Shown piece after piece: positions 1-11,270 of a stretch of DNA of 64,000 bases. Where the stretch lies: positions 1,612,001-1,676,000 of the forward strand of contig CP099425.1 of assembly GCA_024114885.1 (NCBI GenBank). The letters run 5' to 3'. Both the position numbers and the translations under genes were made by a program. Positions within the stretch are counted from its first letter, which is position 1. Every line of letters starts with the position of its first letter. The stretch is from Septoria linicola (Eukaryota > Ascomycota > Dothideomycetes > Mycosphaerellales > Mycosphaerellaceae). The notes beneath the pieces are model-generated. The model was not told the origin of the DNA, searched no databases, and worked only from the letters and a program-made list of their open reading frames with translations.

Positions 1-1525
1 AATACCATGGCTCATACGAGACCAAAACGTGGCTCGTTGCGATGTCGATGGTCGAGCAACGAGCTCGTTCCCATGCTATGCACTTGATGTGCTACTATGC
101 TGATGCTCTTCGTGACAGTGGCGTCAGACTTCGATGAAGAGTCAGTCGCACGCATGGCTCAGCTGCCTATGTGAGACTCAACAGAGATGTGACTGCAACC
201 TATGGCGCCGATTCCGTCACCGCTCAAGTCTTCGAGCCCCAATCCATTCGGCGGCTGGGTCTGTTGCCAGCATTGCTCACGCCGGTATGTGATGAAAGTC
301 GGCATGTGCAGAAGGTTCACTTGAGGGATCTATGTCGTAAAGCAGGTCAACAGTACACCATGCACCGATCTTCGATCAAAGTCCTGAGTGCTAGCTGCGA
401 GTGTCAACCGCTCAGTCCGCGGGAGTACATAAGCGCAGTATTCGGACTGAGCATTGGCAGGCTCAAAGCTTGTAGACAGGACCTGTCTCAGAATGACATC
501 TGCCGGCTAAGTCTATTCCGACCTCAGTCATGAATTGCCTGCCAGCGTAAGGCATCCACCGATTGCTTTTGAACGTCGTCCGTCATCTCCAGATTCTACT
601 TCAGTACTGTCGGCGCCACAAGGTAGACAGCTGTGATGGCACTCTAGAATTGACTGTGAATGAGTTGACACGATGCAAAATTTTCCTAAATCGCATCCTG
701 CTTTCCACAATTACTCAGCTCCATCATCGTGTGCGCTGATGTACGACATGATGGAACACCGGTGCTTGCGCTGTGATCGCCCTCCTGGCCAGCCTCGTCC
801 GAGCATCTCCGCTCCAGCTTCACAGCAGAGATGGCTGCGACTGAAAAGTAGGAACCGCGACAGCAAAGAGAATTATTCGCACACATGGCTGTCCGATCGA
901 TTGTTGCTCCTATGCAGATGTTTTGTCTATGTCCCTTGTTCACTGAAGGAGGTATACTTTAACAGCACGTGCGTTATCCCGTGACCAGTCATCTCAGTCG
1001 GCTGTTTCGAGTCATTGACCAGCATGAAGTCGCCAGGCAGACCTGGTCTGTCACCGAACTCCAGTCATGGCAAGGTCAGGTACCATGAACTTACACCCCG
1101 CTGCACAGACCGATTGAGATGTTGTTGGACGTTGGTATCTCCTGTTGCGCTCCAGGCTTCGCATGTTTCTCTGATTTTCTTGCCAGCCTCGAATCAATAC
1201 ACGCCAAAGCAAGCAAGCGCCTCATCCGGAACGAAGATTCTTTGAGCTGCACGATACCGATCGCAAGGATTGATCGCGAGTCACGACTGCTGTTGACTGC
1301 ACGCCCACGACGGAGATCACTGTCTCTGGGAATAGAATAAACGCCAGATCGATCACACTTTGGTGAGAATCCAATATTCAGGAAGCAAAGTCGCGTGCGG
1401 ACGGTGTTGCAAAGGCAAAGCTTTTCTGCTCGAGGAAGAAGCTTTATGTATACACCCGACACTTCCTACCACGAAGCAAACACCACAGTCGGCGCGTATT
1501 GGACGCCCGCCTATAGACGCAAGCG
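1..1525. other. No gene recognised
   Basis: Open frames here are short, overlap on both strands and mostly lack an ATG start. None shows a domain, signal peptide or convincing splice pattern. It probably includes the upstream region of the membrane-protein gene that starts at 1526. Confidence 0.5.
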
Positions 1526-2464
1526 ATGCGCCTGGTGACGCCAGGGAAGTTCGTATGGATTTGGTCACTGGTAGTTCGGGCACAGGACCTTGCGTTCGTA
1601 AGGCCAACTAAAGTCGATGCCTCGCATTACAACCTTGGTAACAAGGTTGAGGTCGAATGGACAACGCCTTTCGAGTACACAAATCTGGAGATCTGGCAAG
1701 GCCCGCGGGTAGATAGCTCTTTCGCTATGGATTCGCTGCTCAGTGGGTTCTCTCTTTTGTCAATTGTACTTGTATACATTCGCGTGCTGATAGATTATGG
1801 TTCAGAGAATGTTTCAGCAGACACCACGTCGTTCACGTGGAAAGCAAAGCCACTCGATGACCTGGATTTCCTCCCAGCCTTTCACTTCCGGCTGCAAAAA
1901 GGTGACGGCGAGAACTTCTGCGATGGATGCATTGCGACCAGTATCGACTTTCGAGTGTCCAACATGGCCGAGAACGGCGAATCCGTGCTTTCATCATCGA
2001 GTAAAGGCAAATCGGGAGGCCTCTCTGGCCAAGACAAGCTTATGATAGGCCTGTCGATAGGCATCGCATCTGCGGTCGTGATAGCCTTTCTCTCGCTCGT
2101 GTGCTGCACTCAAAGGTACCTCAAGTTTAGGTGGCGGTTCTGCCGCCGCAAGCGCCTACAAGCAATGCATCCTGACTGGTTGGCAGAGACAAGCCTGCTC
2201 AAGGAGTTCAACGCAGACCGAGAAGACCACGGACTCCAGTCTCGATGCTATATCTTGGCTTCAACAAAAGGCAGTCGCGATACCGGTCGTCCGAAATCAT
2301 ACCTCGAAGCGTTTGAATTTGAGGCCATCGATGGAGAACTGCGGCCAGGGGGTGAGGCATTGTTCCTAAATGCGTATTTTGATGGAAGCGGACCAGAAAG
2401 GTGGCGTCAACCAGAACCAGATTGGCCGTTGGTCGACATCCCTGGCGACGTGTTGATCCGGTAG
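1526..2464 (+). CDS. Single-pass membrane protein with extracellular domain (hypothetical)
   Basis: The frame is open throughout, but a 51-base in-frame stretch (1743-1793) has a GT donor, a GCTGAT branch-like site and an AG acceptor. It would otherwise encode an odd hydrophobic insert, so it is probably an intron. The spliced protein would be about 295 residues. The N-terminus is signal-peptide-like (hydrophobic FVWIWSLVV). A lumenal or extracellular part follows, with a WTTPFEYTNLEIWQGP-type stretch and an ENVSAD N-glycosylation site. Then come a serine-rich stem, one strong membrane segment (IGLSIGIASAVVIAFLSLVCC) and a basic cytosolic tail. This layout matches fungal surface proteins with a short beta-rich ectodomain and a Mid2-like anchor, but I recognise no named family. 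It converges with PEX7, 47 bases away. Confidence 0.6.
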   Translation: MRLVTPGKFVWIWSLVVRAQDLAFVRPTKVDASHYNLGNKVEVEWTTPFEYTNLEIWQGPRVDSSFAMDSLLSGFSLLSIVLVYIRVLIDYGSENVSADTTSFTWKAKPLDDLDFLPAFHFRLQKGDGENFCDGCIATSIDFRVSNMAENGESVLSSSSKGKSGGLSGQDKLMIGLSIGIASAVVIAFLSLVCCTQRYLKFRWRFCRRKRLQAMHPDWLAETSLLKEFNADREDHGLQSRCYILASTKGSRDTGRPKSYLEAFEFEAIDGELRPGGEALFLNAYFDGSGPERWRQPEPDWPLVDIPGDVLIR

Positions 2465-2511
2465 TCTCTCAATTGTGTTGTTCATAGCCTGGTGCAGCAA
2501 GCAACGACTGT

Positions 2512-3549
2512 TCATATGCCAGGTCTCATGTATTCTCGAACGTCCCATACCAGAACGCGCTCATCCCACGCGCAGGTTGTACACCATCCTTCAGAGCCGA
2601 AGAGGCACCAGTCCACGCCCATAGCAAACTCAGTATGACGGTCCATGCGGCCCATCTCTCTTCCAATGCCCGCGCCGTGGCCGCCTTGATCGATATTGCT
2701 GCCATCTGTCCAGACCCTGCAGGTCATGTCATAGCTGGCGCTTAACAGTACATCGCTGAGGTGTGGGCTCCAGCTCAGCTTCCTCACAGCATACTCGTGG
2801 CCTGTGAGCATGTTTACCGGTCCTGAAGGAGTCCGAAGATCGAATGTTCGAATCACGCCGTCTACGCCTGCTGCTGCCAGCACTGAGTCTCTGTACTTGT
2901 TCCAGTCGTGCGTAAGACACTCTGTAGGACCAGGACTCCTTTGCATATATCCTGGCGGAGGCACCTTGGGTGGAGCATGTATCGGTATAGCCAATGTCAA
3001 ATGGTTCTGCGCACTCGGCTTCTGCCTCAGATCATATACCCGCAGATGGCTGTCTCGTGAGACGCAGGTCACAATCTGCGGGTGATGTGGGCTGTACTGT
3101 GCCGAGTAGACACAGCTATGCACAGGCAGAGTAGTGATGCTCTCTTTTCTTTCTGGTGTCCAGATCTTGACTGTCCCATCCCAGCTCGAGCTCAAGAAGG
3201 TCGACTTCTCGATCAAATTCCAATGCACGCTGAAGACCTCTCTCGCATGCTCCTGCCATCCTGCCACAGGGAATTCTCCTACGCCGATGTCAAACAGCTT
3301 GATACTGCCATCGCCACCAGCCGTCAACAGCTGGTTCTCATGCTGTTCAGACCACGTGAGGTCAAACAAACAGTCTTGCGTTTCGAAGAACTTTTCGCAC
3401 GCAATCCCTTGAGCCCCCAGTTGCAGAATGTACAGACGACCGTTGCCCACCAGTCCAAAGTTGGCGCCCGCCGAGACTGCCAGCCGCGAGTCGAAGAATG
3501 GTGAGTACTTGACGCTGTACGGGTTGAAGCCCTGCGTGCGAAACTCCAT
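2512..3549 (-). CDS. PEX7: Peroxisomal targeting signal 2 receptor PEX7 (WD40)
   Basis: A WD40 protein of about 345 residues. PEX7 binds PTS2-bearing matrix proteins in the cytosol and carries them to the peroxisomal docking complex with a co-receptor. The N-terminus (MEFRTQGFNPYSVKYSPFF...RLAVSAGANFGLVGNG) is characteristic of PEX7. WD repeats follow with recognisable ends such as GSIKLFD, DGTVKIW, HLRVYD, GVIRTFDLR, MTCRVW and RVLVWDVR. The frame is open for another 22 codons to an ATG at 3615, but family members begin with this MEFRT-type sequence, so the ATG at 3549 is preferred. It is intronless as read. It is divergent from RFT1, with about 205 bases between the starts. Confidence 0.93.
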   Translation of the reverse strand: MEFRTQGFNPYSVKYSPFFDSRLAVSAGANFGLVGNGRLYILQLGAQGIACEKFFETQDCLFDLTWSEQHENQLLTAGGDGSIKLFDIGVGEFPVAGWQEHAREVFSVHWNLIEKSTFLSSSWDGTVKIWTPERKESITTLPVHSCVYSAQYSPHHPQIVTCVSRDSHLRVYDLRQKPSAQNHLTLAIPIHAPPKVPPPGYMQRSPGPTECLTHDWNKYRDSVLAAAGVDGVIRTFDLRTPSGPVNMLTGHEYAVRKLSWSPHLSDVLLSASYDMTCRVWTDGSNIDQGGHGAGIGREMGRMDRHTEFAMGVDWCLFGSEGWCTTCAWDERVLVWDVREYMRPGI

Positions 3550-3754
3550 GACCGTGGCAGTGTGTTTCTTGACTAAATCATGCAATCTCTCATCACTGCT
3601 CTGCAGCCAGACCATGAGCTTTGTGAGGAAGATGAGCTCACCAACGTGGGCCGAGGCGGTCCACTATTTCTTAGAACTATGTGCCTGACGGTGCCTGACA
3701 ATCCGTACTGCACTTCTTGTCCTCTTTACAGCACTCCTTGTTTCACACTACACA

Positions 3755-5457
3755 ATGTCGACTGATGCCGTGTCGTCCTCAGCAAGAGGAGCCGGCTTCC
3801 TCATCCTGCTACAGATCTCTTCTCGTGCGCTCACATTCGCTCTCAACCAGATCCTCCTCCGCTTCCTCTCGCCAGCACTCCTTGGAGCATCAGTGCAGCT
3901 CGAGCTTTTCGTCATCTCAGCACATCACTTCGCACGGGAGAGCTTACGAGTCGCCTGCCAGAGACAGCCGGAAGGAGGCATACAAGCTGCTATCAATCTT
4001 TCGTACCTGGCCATTGCTGGTGGCGTGCCGATAGTGCTTGGCCTGGCACAATGGTACCTCTCAACCTCCATCCCGGACGTGCCATATTTCGTCGAGGCGC
4101 TGCACATCTACCAGCTGGCGGCCATAGTCGAGCTCTTCAGTGAGCCGGCCTTCGTAGCAGTGCAGCAAAACATGCTGTACAAAACTCGGGCAGCAGCAGA
4201 AGCGGCTGCGGTAGTTCTTAAGACATTCGCCACTGCAGGCGCAGTCCTTTGGAGCCAAAGCCGCAGTGTTGAGCTAGGCATGCTTCCATTCGCTGCTGGA
4301 GAGCTCGCATATTGCTCAGCCTTGACAGTGGTCTATCTATGGCAGGTCATACCAGTAGCACGAAAACAAGGCTTTTCCATCCTACCAAGAACGATCAAGT
4401 CGAGGTGTGTTCTATCACCTTCAAAGTGTAAGCTACTGTGTCTGATGTTTCCTACAGCACTGCGAATGATTTCATCCTCTCTCTGTTTTCCAAGCCACTA
4501 TTCAATTTGAGCCTCTCACTATACGTCCAACAGGGCATCAAGTATCTTCTCACCGAAGGCGATGTCATAGTTGGTACCACACTAGCCTCATTGGAGGACC
4601 AGGGCATGTACGCACTTTCGGCAAACTATGGAGGACTGATCGCACGAATGGTGTTCCGTCCCATTGAGGACGCCAGCCGGAATCTGTTCGCGAAGCTCTG
4701 CGGGTCTGCCGCAGTAGTCACACATGGAGATACCAAGAAGCAGAAGGCTGCGCAGAAGCTGAACCAAGACATTGTTCAAGCTCAACAGACACTGCAGCTT
4801 ATAATACGAGCATACTCCATCGTGTCCATCATCTGCTTCGCAGTAGGCCCATCCGCAGCACCACTCCTGCTTCGACTCGTCGCAGGCTCACGCTGGTCCG
4901 AATCTGGCGCAGGAGATGTACTGGGAGTCTACAGCATCTGCATACCACTTTTGGCAATAAATGGTGTCAGTGAAGCTTTTGTATCTGCCACCGCCACGAC
5001 CAAGGAATTGCACAAGCAGAGCATCTGGATGGGGTTCTTCTCACTAGGCTTCGCTGGAAGCGCTTACGTGTTCTTGCGAGTGCTGCGACTGGGCGCCAAA
5101 GGACTCGTCTATGCGAATTGTGTCAACATGGCAATGAGGATCATGTTCAATCTGAGCTTCGTGAAGTCGTTCTTCTCGAGACAAGGAGTGTCTTTCAGCA
5201 TTTCTGATATACGGCCGAACGATTATGCTACCGCTGTTGCGGTGGTGATGCCGAGCTTGATCAGCAGGACTGGCGGCTTCATGACGAAGTATGGACTGCT
5301 TGGCGACCTGATCCATGTCGGTAGCATTGGGGGGACCTTCGCGATCTTCGTGTGAGTATGAAAGAGCGCACTAGATGAACCTAGCTGACCCACCCATTCC
5401 AGGCTCGTGTCCGAGAGGCGCTTCCTACTCAGCTGCTACAAGATACTTCGGCCATAG
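3755..5457 (+). CDS. RFT1: Oligosaccharide translocation protein RFT1
   Basis: A multi-pass ER membrane protein of the MOP/MATE-like superfamily, needed for N-glycan assembly and classically linked to translocation of Man5GlcNAc2-PP-dolichol. Three exons: 3755-4404, 4458-5351 and 5403-5457. The introns are 53 bases (GTGTGT to CTACAG) and 51 bases (GTGAGT to TTCCAG), and the reading phase closes exactly at both, giving 532 residues. Family features are the N-terminal GAGFLILLQISSRALTFALNQ, the central LLTEGDVIV motif followed by DQGMYALSANYGG, and the FRPIEDASRNLF segment. The last exon is tiny and encodes the basic tail (SERRFLLSCYKILRP). It shares a short divergent promoter with PEX7. Confidence 0.93.
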
Positions 5458-5684
5458 GCTCGGTAGACTTCAAGACTACTTGGTTTCTGATATAGCCAGT
5501 GTCTAATTATTGATACAAAGACCGGTGTTTCCTGGCGTCTCGCGGTCTCTGCCGTTACTTTTCGTGATCAGCCCATCCAACAACGCCGTGCCACATCGCA
5601 CAAAGGCAATCATGCGTCGTATCTTGTTCGAACGCAGGCAATCTGCTTCTCCGCCTTGCCGTGGAATTCGCTCAATTCTATCTC

Positions 5685-7777
5685 CTAATTGTCCTTACAG
5701 CAGCCATTGACCGCAGTCACATTACTCTGACCGTTCGTCATAAGCTGCGACGATATGTTCTTATTACTGGGCACATCAATCGATGGGTTTGCCTCGAAAA
5801 AGTCTGAAGGCCTCAAGTTGATCTGGTGAATCTCAACAGGCATAACAGGCCAGTCCTCGACACGCGGGTTGTGGGTCAGACCGAACACACTCCACACAAC
5901 CACGTCCTCGTCTTGGACATTTTCTTCACGGGCGACAGCGTCTGCCACTCCGCCAACCTCTTTTCGAGATTGCAGTGTGTACCGACCACCAGCGTAGAGT
6001 TCGTGGTCTTTGTATTTCGTCACCCAGAGGTGATGCTGTGCAAACGAGGCGCGTTGTGCTTGCACAGAGTTTGGATCAGCGAGAAGGAGTTGTGTGGCTG
6101 GCGGGATGAGCTTGAAGCCGACTGGCTTGGAGGAAATGCGATTCTTCTTCGACTCGTTGACGATCTTGAAGACGCGATTGTTGCGTGGCTCAGCGTCGGC
6201 GAAGCCTGATTTGGTAATCGGAGTCTTGACAACTTCATAGTAGTTTCCTCGTGGGTTTGTTTTGGGATTCATAGGAACCGGAAGCGACTCTTCTTGCACA
6301 ACAGTGTTCTTGTGGCCATCGATGGCAGGGTCAATGCGTACAGCAAAGATGTGCTGATGATTCTGGGCCAGGACACCCGGCGAGACAACGTTGCCATAGT
6401 CAGACGTCTTGCCAGGATCGATGTTCACGCAGCTGACGATGCCCGTCGCGCGAGTCTCGATGTCGATGCCACCTGATTGGTCAAATTTGTAGGCGAAGAT
6501 GTATTCGTAGTTGGCCAAGGTGATGATGAATTGAACAACCAGCTCACGCCGCCGAGTGACGACAGCTCGGCCAGTCCTCCAGTTGGTGTGCTTCCAGCCG
6601 ATACCATTGTCTTGCTCGTGCAGGCATATGACATTAGATGTAGCCTTCACCTCGCTATCGCCTGAAACGAGTACTCCATCAAAGTACTTGATAACTCCAA
6701 GGCAGTCGCAGCCAAGAGACAAATTGTTTGCACAGTTGCCAGCTCCGCCGTCACCAAAATCAAAGGCTTGCTTGCGTTGGAAGGGCGCCCGAGCATCAGC
6801 ATATGGTACTGTCATCTCGCTGATGGCCAGACGGTAGAACATGCTTCGACCATCGTACCAGACGTCGTGTATCACACCTCCCTCCCGAGGGTTGAAGGTA
6901 ACTCTGAATCTCCACTTCTGCCATTCCACGAGCGATTCATCTGTGACTGTAAAGGATGGTCCATCGGGCTGCTGTACGTTCAAAGGCTTGACATCCTGGC
7001 GCACCGCATTTGGAAGCAGCTCAGGCACATATTCGGCTGTTGCACAGTGGTCGAGAATCTTCTTGCTGTGCGTCTTACCCGACAAGCCATCATCTTTACC
7101 TCCAGTCGCCAGTCTGTCAATGCGAATGACTTTCTTGGTCTCGGCGTCCATGACAGGGATCAGTGGTAGCGGGAATGCATAGAAATTACTATCGGGGTTC
7201 TTGTTGCGGATGTCTTGTGCGAAGACGAGTCCTTGGAAGTATCTCCGGTTATCTTCGTCGAGATCTGGCCCGCCGTAAGGCCATGGTTCTACAACAACTT
7301 CGAAGCCCTCGGGAAGTTCGAACTCGGCCAGGACGTCTTGAAATTCTTTGGATGCTTTGACAGCGTCGACAAGCTCATCAAACTCAGCGCTGTAGCATGA
7401 TTGTGAGCCTTATGCAAGAGCCCCAATCATTAATTAACTCACAGCTTAAGCGGAGCATGCTGGTCTTTGCCAATGACTTCATGCTGAGTCCGAGCTTGGC
7501 TAACAAGATCTATAACAGCTTCATTGAAGTATGGGACCTTATCAGACCCTAAAACGTCATATTGAATAAAGGCTTCTCGTGCAGGTCTCGGAGACGTTGA
7601 TGTTAGGTGTTCAGAGTGTTCCAACTCCAGGTACTTCTGCAGCTCGACCTTCTTTGGCTCATGGAGAAAGATCTCACGAATGATCACAGCTTCATTCTTG
7701 CTGTGAGCTGCAAGCAAGATGTCCTTGGCCTGCTGAGATTCCTGGACAGTAAGCTGTTGCAGGGGGTGAGGAAGCAT
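5685..7777 (-). CDS. Copper amine oxidase (primary-amine oxidase)
   Basis: Oxidises primary amines to aldehyde, ammonia and H2O2 using Cu(II) and a topaquinone made from its own tyrosine. Two exons: 7443-7777 and 5685-7389. The 53-base intron has GTGAGT and CTACAG ends. The product is 679 residues, normal for fungal enzymes. The topaquinone motif TLANYEY places the cofactor tyrosine near residue 406. The likely catalytic base is the Asp of AFDFG (about 322). The copper ligands are NHQH (about 456 and 458) and the His of LTHNPRVEDWP (about 618). There is no signal peptide or clear C-terminal PTS1, so it is probably intracellular. The nearest downstream gene on the other strand is a disrupted amine/amino-acid permease. 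Confidence 0.93.
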
Positions 7778-8728
7778 GATGAGGATTTATGAGAGGTTTT
7801 GAGAAGATTGTCTGAGAAGAGAGGGAAAGTCAGAATGGCGTACTCTCATGGTACAAATACCTACTACGACGCGCTGCCACGACTTTCACGATGACTAGAT
7901 GTGGTCCTTGAGATCCAACTCCGCTGCACGATGTACGGAACCGCATGAGGCGCGTCGATTCCGCTATGGTCGTCGGCTGCGACTGCTCGATCGAGACAAG
8001 CGCTGGATCTACACGTGACGAATTTCCTGCCTCGATCTCGCCGAAACGCGTTGTGCCTCGCTCACACAATTGGATCACGAACAGGGCCCTGGCGAAGTTA
8101 CTGGCGACGTCGTGCTGATGTCCGATGGTCGGAGTTCGAAATCGTGACTTGACCAAAGCCGTATTGACTCGATTCCCAAGGCGTTGCACGAAGCATGAAG
8201 GTGGCATCCTCAGCAAAATATCCAAAATTGCTCCTACGAGCACGATCTTGCTGCCGAGTGGTCATGCGAGCAGGTAGGATGATCTGATTGCACTGACATG
8301 AAAGCGTAAGGCGTGCGCTCGCTCAAGAATTATTGCCGTATTTTGATGCCCGAGACGCGCAGCAAATGGCTTCGTTGTGCGAGAATAATGGAGCGGTGCC
8401 TCTTGCCGGCCTCATCAACCCTGGCGTGTTCTGGTATCTTGATAAGGACAGTCACCTTTTGGCGATAGGGAGACATCTTATCTCGCAAGTGCGGTCCTCG
8501 TTGCATATTTTCCTGTTCAAGACTGCATCTAGGCTTGAAGAGCCATACAGAGCGGATCAACTTCCAGGGCGCAAGCTTTCCGCCTTCTAGATGGCAGTGG
8601 CTGGCGTACCCATATGGATGGTGTGAACATAGGGGACGCGCTCTCAACTGTCTGCCCCTGCACCTGAATGCGCTTGGTTCAACTACATTCGACTTACACA
8701 TCACGCATCATCAACCTTGTCACACAGC
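7778..8728. other. Divergent intergenic region, no gene recognised
   Basis: Lies between the starts of the amine oxidase (minus strand) and the permease (plus strand). The open frames at 7830-8243 and 8330-8704 lack homology-like features and credible starts. It presumably holds both promoters. Confidence 0.5.
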
Positions 8729-10462
8729 ATGCAGAATGCATCGCCAGGCACGCCTGCCACATTGACGACCAAAGCAGACTCGGTCGCGAATCAAGCGACC
8801 ATTGTCAAGAACGATGAAATACCTCTCGAGCAGATCAATTCGATAATCAAGGCTGGCGAAACAGAAGAGCTGCGAGAAGGCTTCTCAGTATGGTCGCTCG
8901 GAGCACTATTGGTCTGCCTCATGGCAACATGGGAAGCTCTGGCAACCGTCGTAGCCTCTGCTCTCACAAACGGCGGACCACCATGCCTCTTCTACAACTA
9001 CATCATATCGTTTCTGGGCACGTTGGCGCTTGCAGCGTCAATGGCTGAAATGGCTAGCATGTTCCCGACTGTACGACCCGATCCTGCTCACAGTCACAGT
9101 GCTTAGAGACTGGGACCAGTACTGACCGTAACCAGGCAGGAGGCCAGTACCACTGGGTCGCCATGTTCGCACCCGCTAAGATTCGACCTCTCGCGTCGTA
9201 GATGACAGGCTGGATCAACATAGGCGGTCAGCTCTGTCTAACAGCTTCAGCCGCTTTGTCAGCCGGACTCCTGTTTCAGGCTCTACTGATTCTGAACAAC
9301 GCCAGCTATGTCCCTCAACGATGGCACGGTGTCATGTTCTACTGGCTAGTCCTAGTATACTCGTTGGTGGTCAATGTCTACGGTGCAAGATTTCTAGCGC
9401 ACACCAATACATCAGCCGGCGTGTTACATGTGGTTGGCTTCGTGATGATTGTGGTGATCCTAGGCGCCATGACGAAGGACAAGCATATCGCGGCTTATGT
9501 TTTACGGAGTTCTCCAACACGAGTGGATGGAGTAATGATGGCGTGAGCTGGCTGGTCGGCCTGCTGTCGACGATCTATCCGTTCTTAGGGTGAGGCAGGC
9601 TGTCATGACTGATGTCGACTGTGACTGACAACAACTCCAGATACGACGCCGCAGCTCATCTGAGCGAGGAGCTCCTCCAACCTTCAAAGTATGTTCCCGT
9701 CGCGATGATCGGATCGATCATCATTAACGGCCTAATGGGCTTCATCTTCACAACTATCCTGCTCTACTGCCTCGGAGATCTTCCTACATTACTGGAGTCA
9801 GCTACTGGCTTCCCCTTCGTGCAGCTTTACTTCAATGTGACCGGAAGCCACGCCGGCGCAACAATACTGACGCTGTTCCACGCGTTCATCGCCCTGGCAG
9901 CGAATTCCGCCGGTCTCACCTCCACGAGGCGAACGGCATGGGCGTTTGCAAGAGATCGAGCGTTTCCGTTCTCATCGCACTATTCTCATCTGGACCAAAG
10001 GAGTGGCTTACCAGTTCGGATGTGCATCCTCTTGACTGTGCTTCAGTTCCTTTTGGGCTTGGTATACATTGGCAACACGACGGCTTTCAACGCTGTGCTC
10101 TCGATGGCAGTAGTGGGAATGTATGTGTCATATGTTCTGCCAATTGCGTTTATGCTGGTGTATGGTCGACGCACCTCAGCAGCATATCGGGCAGGGTACT
10201 TCAGCCTTGGAAGATGGGGTGGGTCTCTTTCACTGCACGTGTTGTCCTTTGCTAACCTCTTTCGGGCTCTAGTATCAATGTCATCGCGCTGGTGTGGGGC
10301 ACCATTGCCATGATCTTCAGTATGTTTCCGAGCTATCAGCCAGTGACGCCAGAAAACATGAATTATGCGTCTCTTGTGCTAGGTGGTTGGACGATTGCTG
10401 GTGCAATGTACTACTTCTTTTGCCAGCGTGGGAAGTTCAAGGGACCTATCGTGCTGGACTAA
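8729..10462 (+). pseudogene. Amino-acid/GABA/choline-type permease (APC superfamily), disrupted
   Basis: Sequence from the ATG at 8729 to the TAA at 10462 matches a fungal APC permease (UGA4/HNM1-like), a plasma- or vacuolar-membrane importer with about 12 helices. Landmarks are EELREGFSVWSLGALLVCLMA, EMASMFPTAGGQYHWVA, TNTSAGVLHVVGFV, LSEELLQPSKYVPVAM and SLGRWG...INVIALVWG. Inferred introns are 9071-9135, 9590-9640 and about 10223-10272. Two lesions stand out. An in-frame TAG at 9199-9201 (PLAS-stop-MTGW) lies where the family has Trp. One base is missing from the T run at 9500-9503, so AAYVF continues only in another frame (TEFSNTSGW). The rest of the reading frame is well preserved. The frameshift alone could be a base-calling error; the nonsense codon is a separate substitution. 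Confidence 0.78.
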
Positions 10463-10539
10463 GTAAGCTGTATACATTTTGCGCTCGTACTGATAGCTGC
10501 TCGTAATGCCAGGTTTGTTCTTAGGGTCGATCTTCTCGT

Positions 10540-11270
10540 CTACCAGTTCGGATCCGCAGTCAGATTCACTCTGCTCAGATACCCAGTCTCGACGAGCTGC
10601 AGCACGGTGTCTGGCACCAAGAACTGCACGCCCAGTCCTTGCTGCTCAAACCAGCTCGCAATCAGTCCTCCTTGAACATGTAAGCTTCGGCTAACCATGT
10701 ACACCTGATAATTGTAGGGATATTTTGAGCCTGGCGCGGCGTCCAGATTCGTGGGAGGCAAAGATCTTTGGGAGTAGGAAAGACCAGCTGGGCTCATATA
10801 TCTGCCGTATTCACTGCCGAAGCGATCGAGAAAAGTACCAACAGGAATGGTGAGATTGAACATGGCTTCCTCTCCGACAGTTGTGAGCTGGTACCCATCG
10901 TATGGTGGGTACATGTACACGCCAGTAGTAGGATCTGTCCAGCTCGCTAGAAATTCGCCTGGACAAAGCCCGCCGAAGCGACGATACGTGCTGTCTGAGC
11001 CCGCAATGCCCGAGAGAGGCAATCCTGTTGGGACTGTCACTGGTCCTAGACGAGAGTCGCCGCAAATGTATCGAGAGGTGTCGCCCGTAGAATTTGTTCC
11101 CGCGCAGTAGTCAGGACAGCTCGTTGCATTCAGATCGGGCTGTATAGGATATGTTAGCCAGGAGCTGATATCTGAATCGAGCTCCATACATCTCCATTGA
11201 TATTGGCCAGCGGAGCGGCCTTATTCACTGAAGCCATCGCTAGCATCGTGACGAGGATGAAGGCTGACAT
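10540..11270 (-). CDS. Secreted TNT-domain protein, NAD+ glycohydrolase-like
   Basis: Two exons, 11190-11270 and 10540-11139, with a 50-base intron (GTATGG, CTAAC branch, CAG) and exact phase, giving 226 residues. The first exon supplies a signal peptide (MSAFILVTMLAMASVNKA). The mature part has a cysteine-containing N-terminal arm (about residues 28-60) and then a TNT domain: YRRFGGLCPGEF, TGVYMYPPYDGYQ, VGTFLDRFGSEYGRYMSPAG and a C-terminal QGGLIASWFEQQGLGVQF. TNT domains hydrolyse NAD+ (the family includes the mycobacterial necrotizing toxin), and surface-exposed fungal members have been described as NADases. Activity here is inferred from the fold only. There are N-glycosylation sites (NATS, NSTG, NLTI). 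The coding sequence looks intact. Confidence 0.85.
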
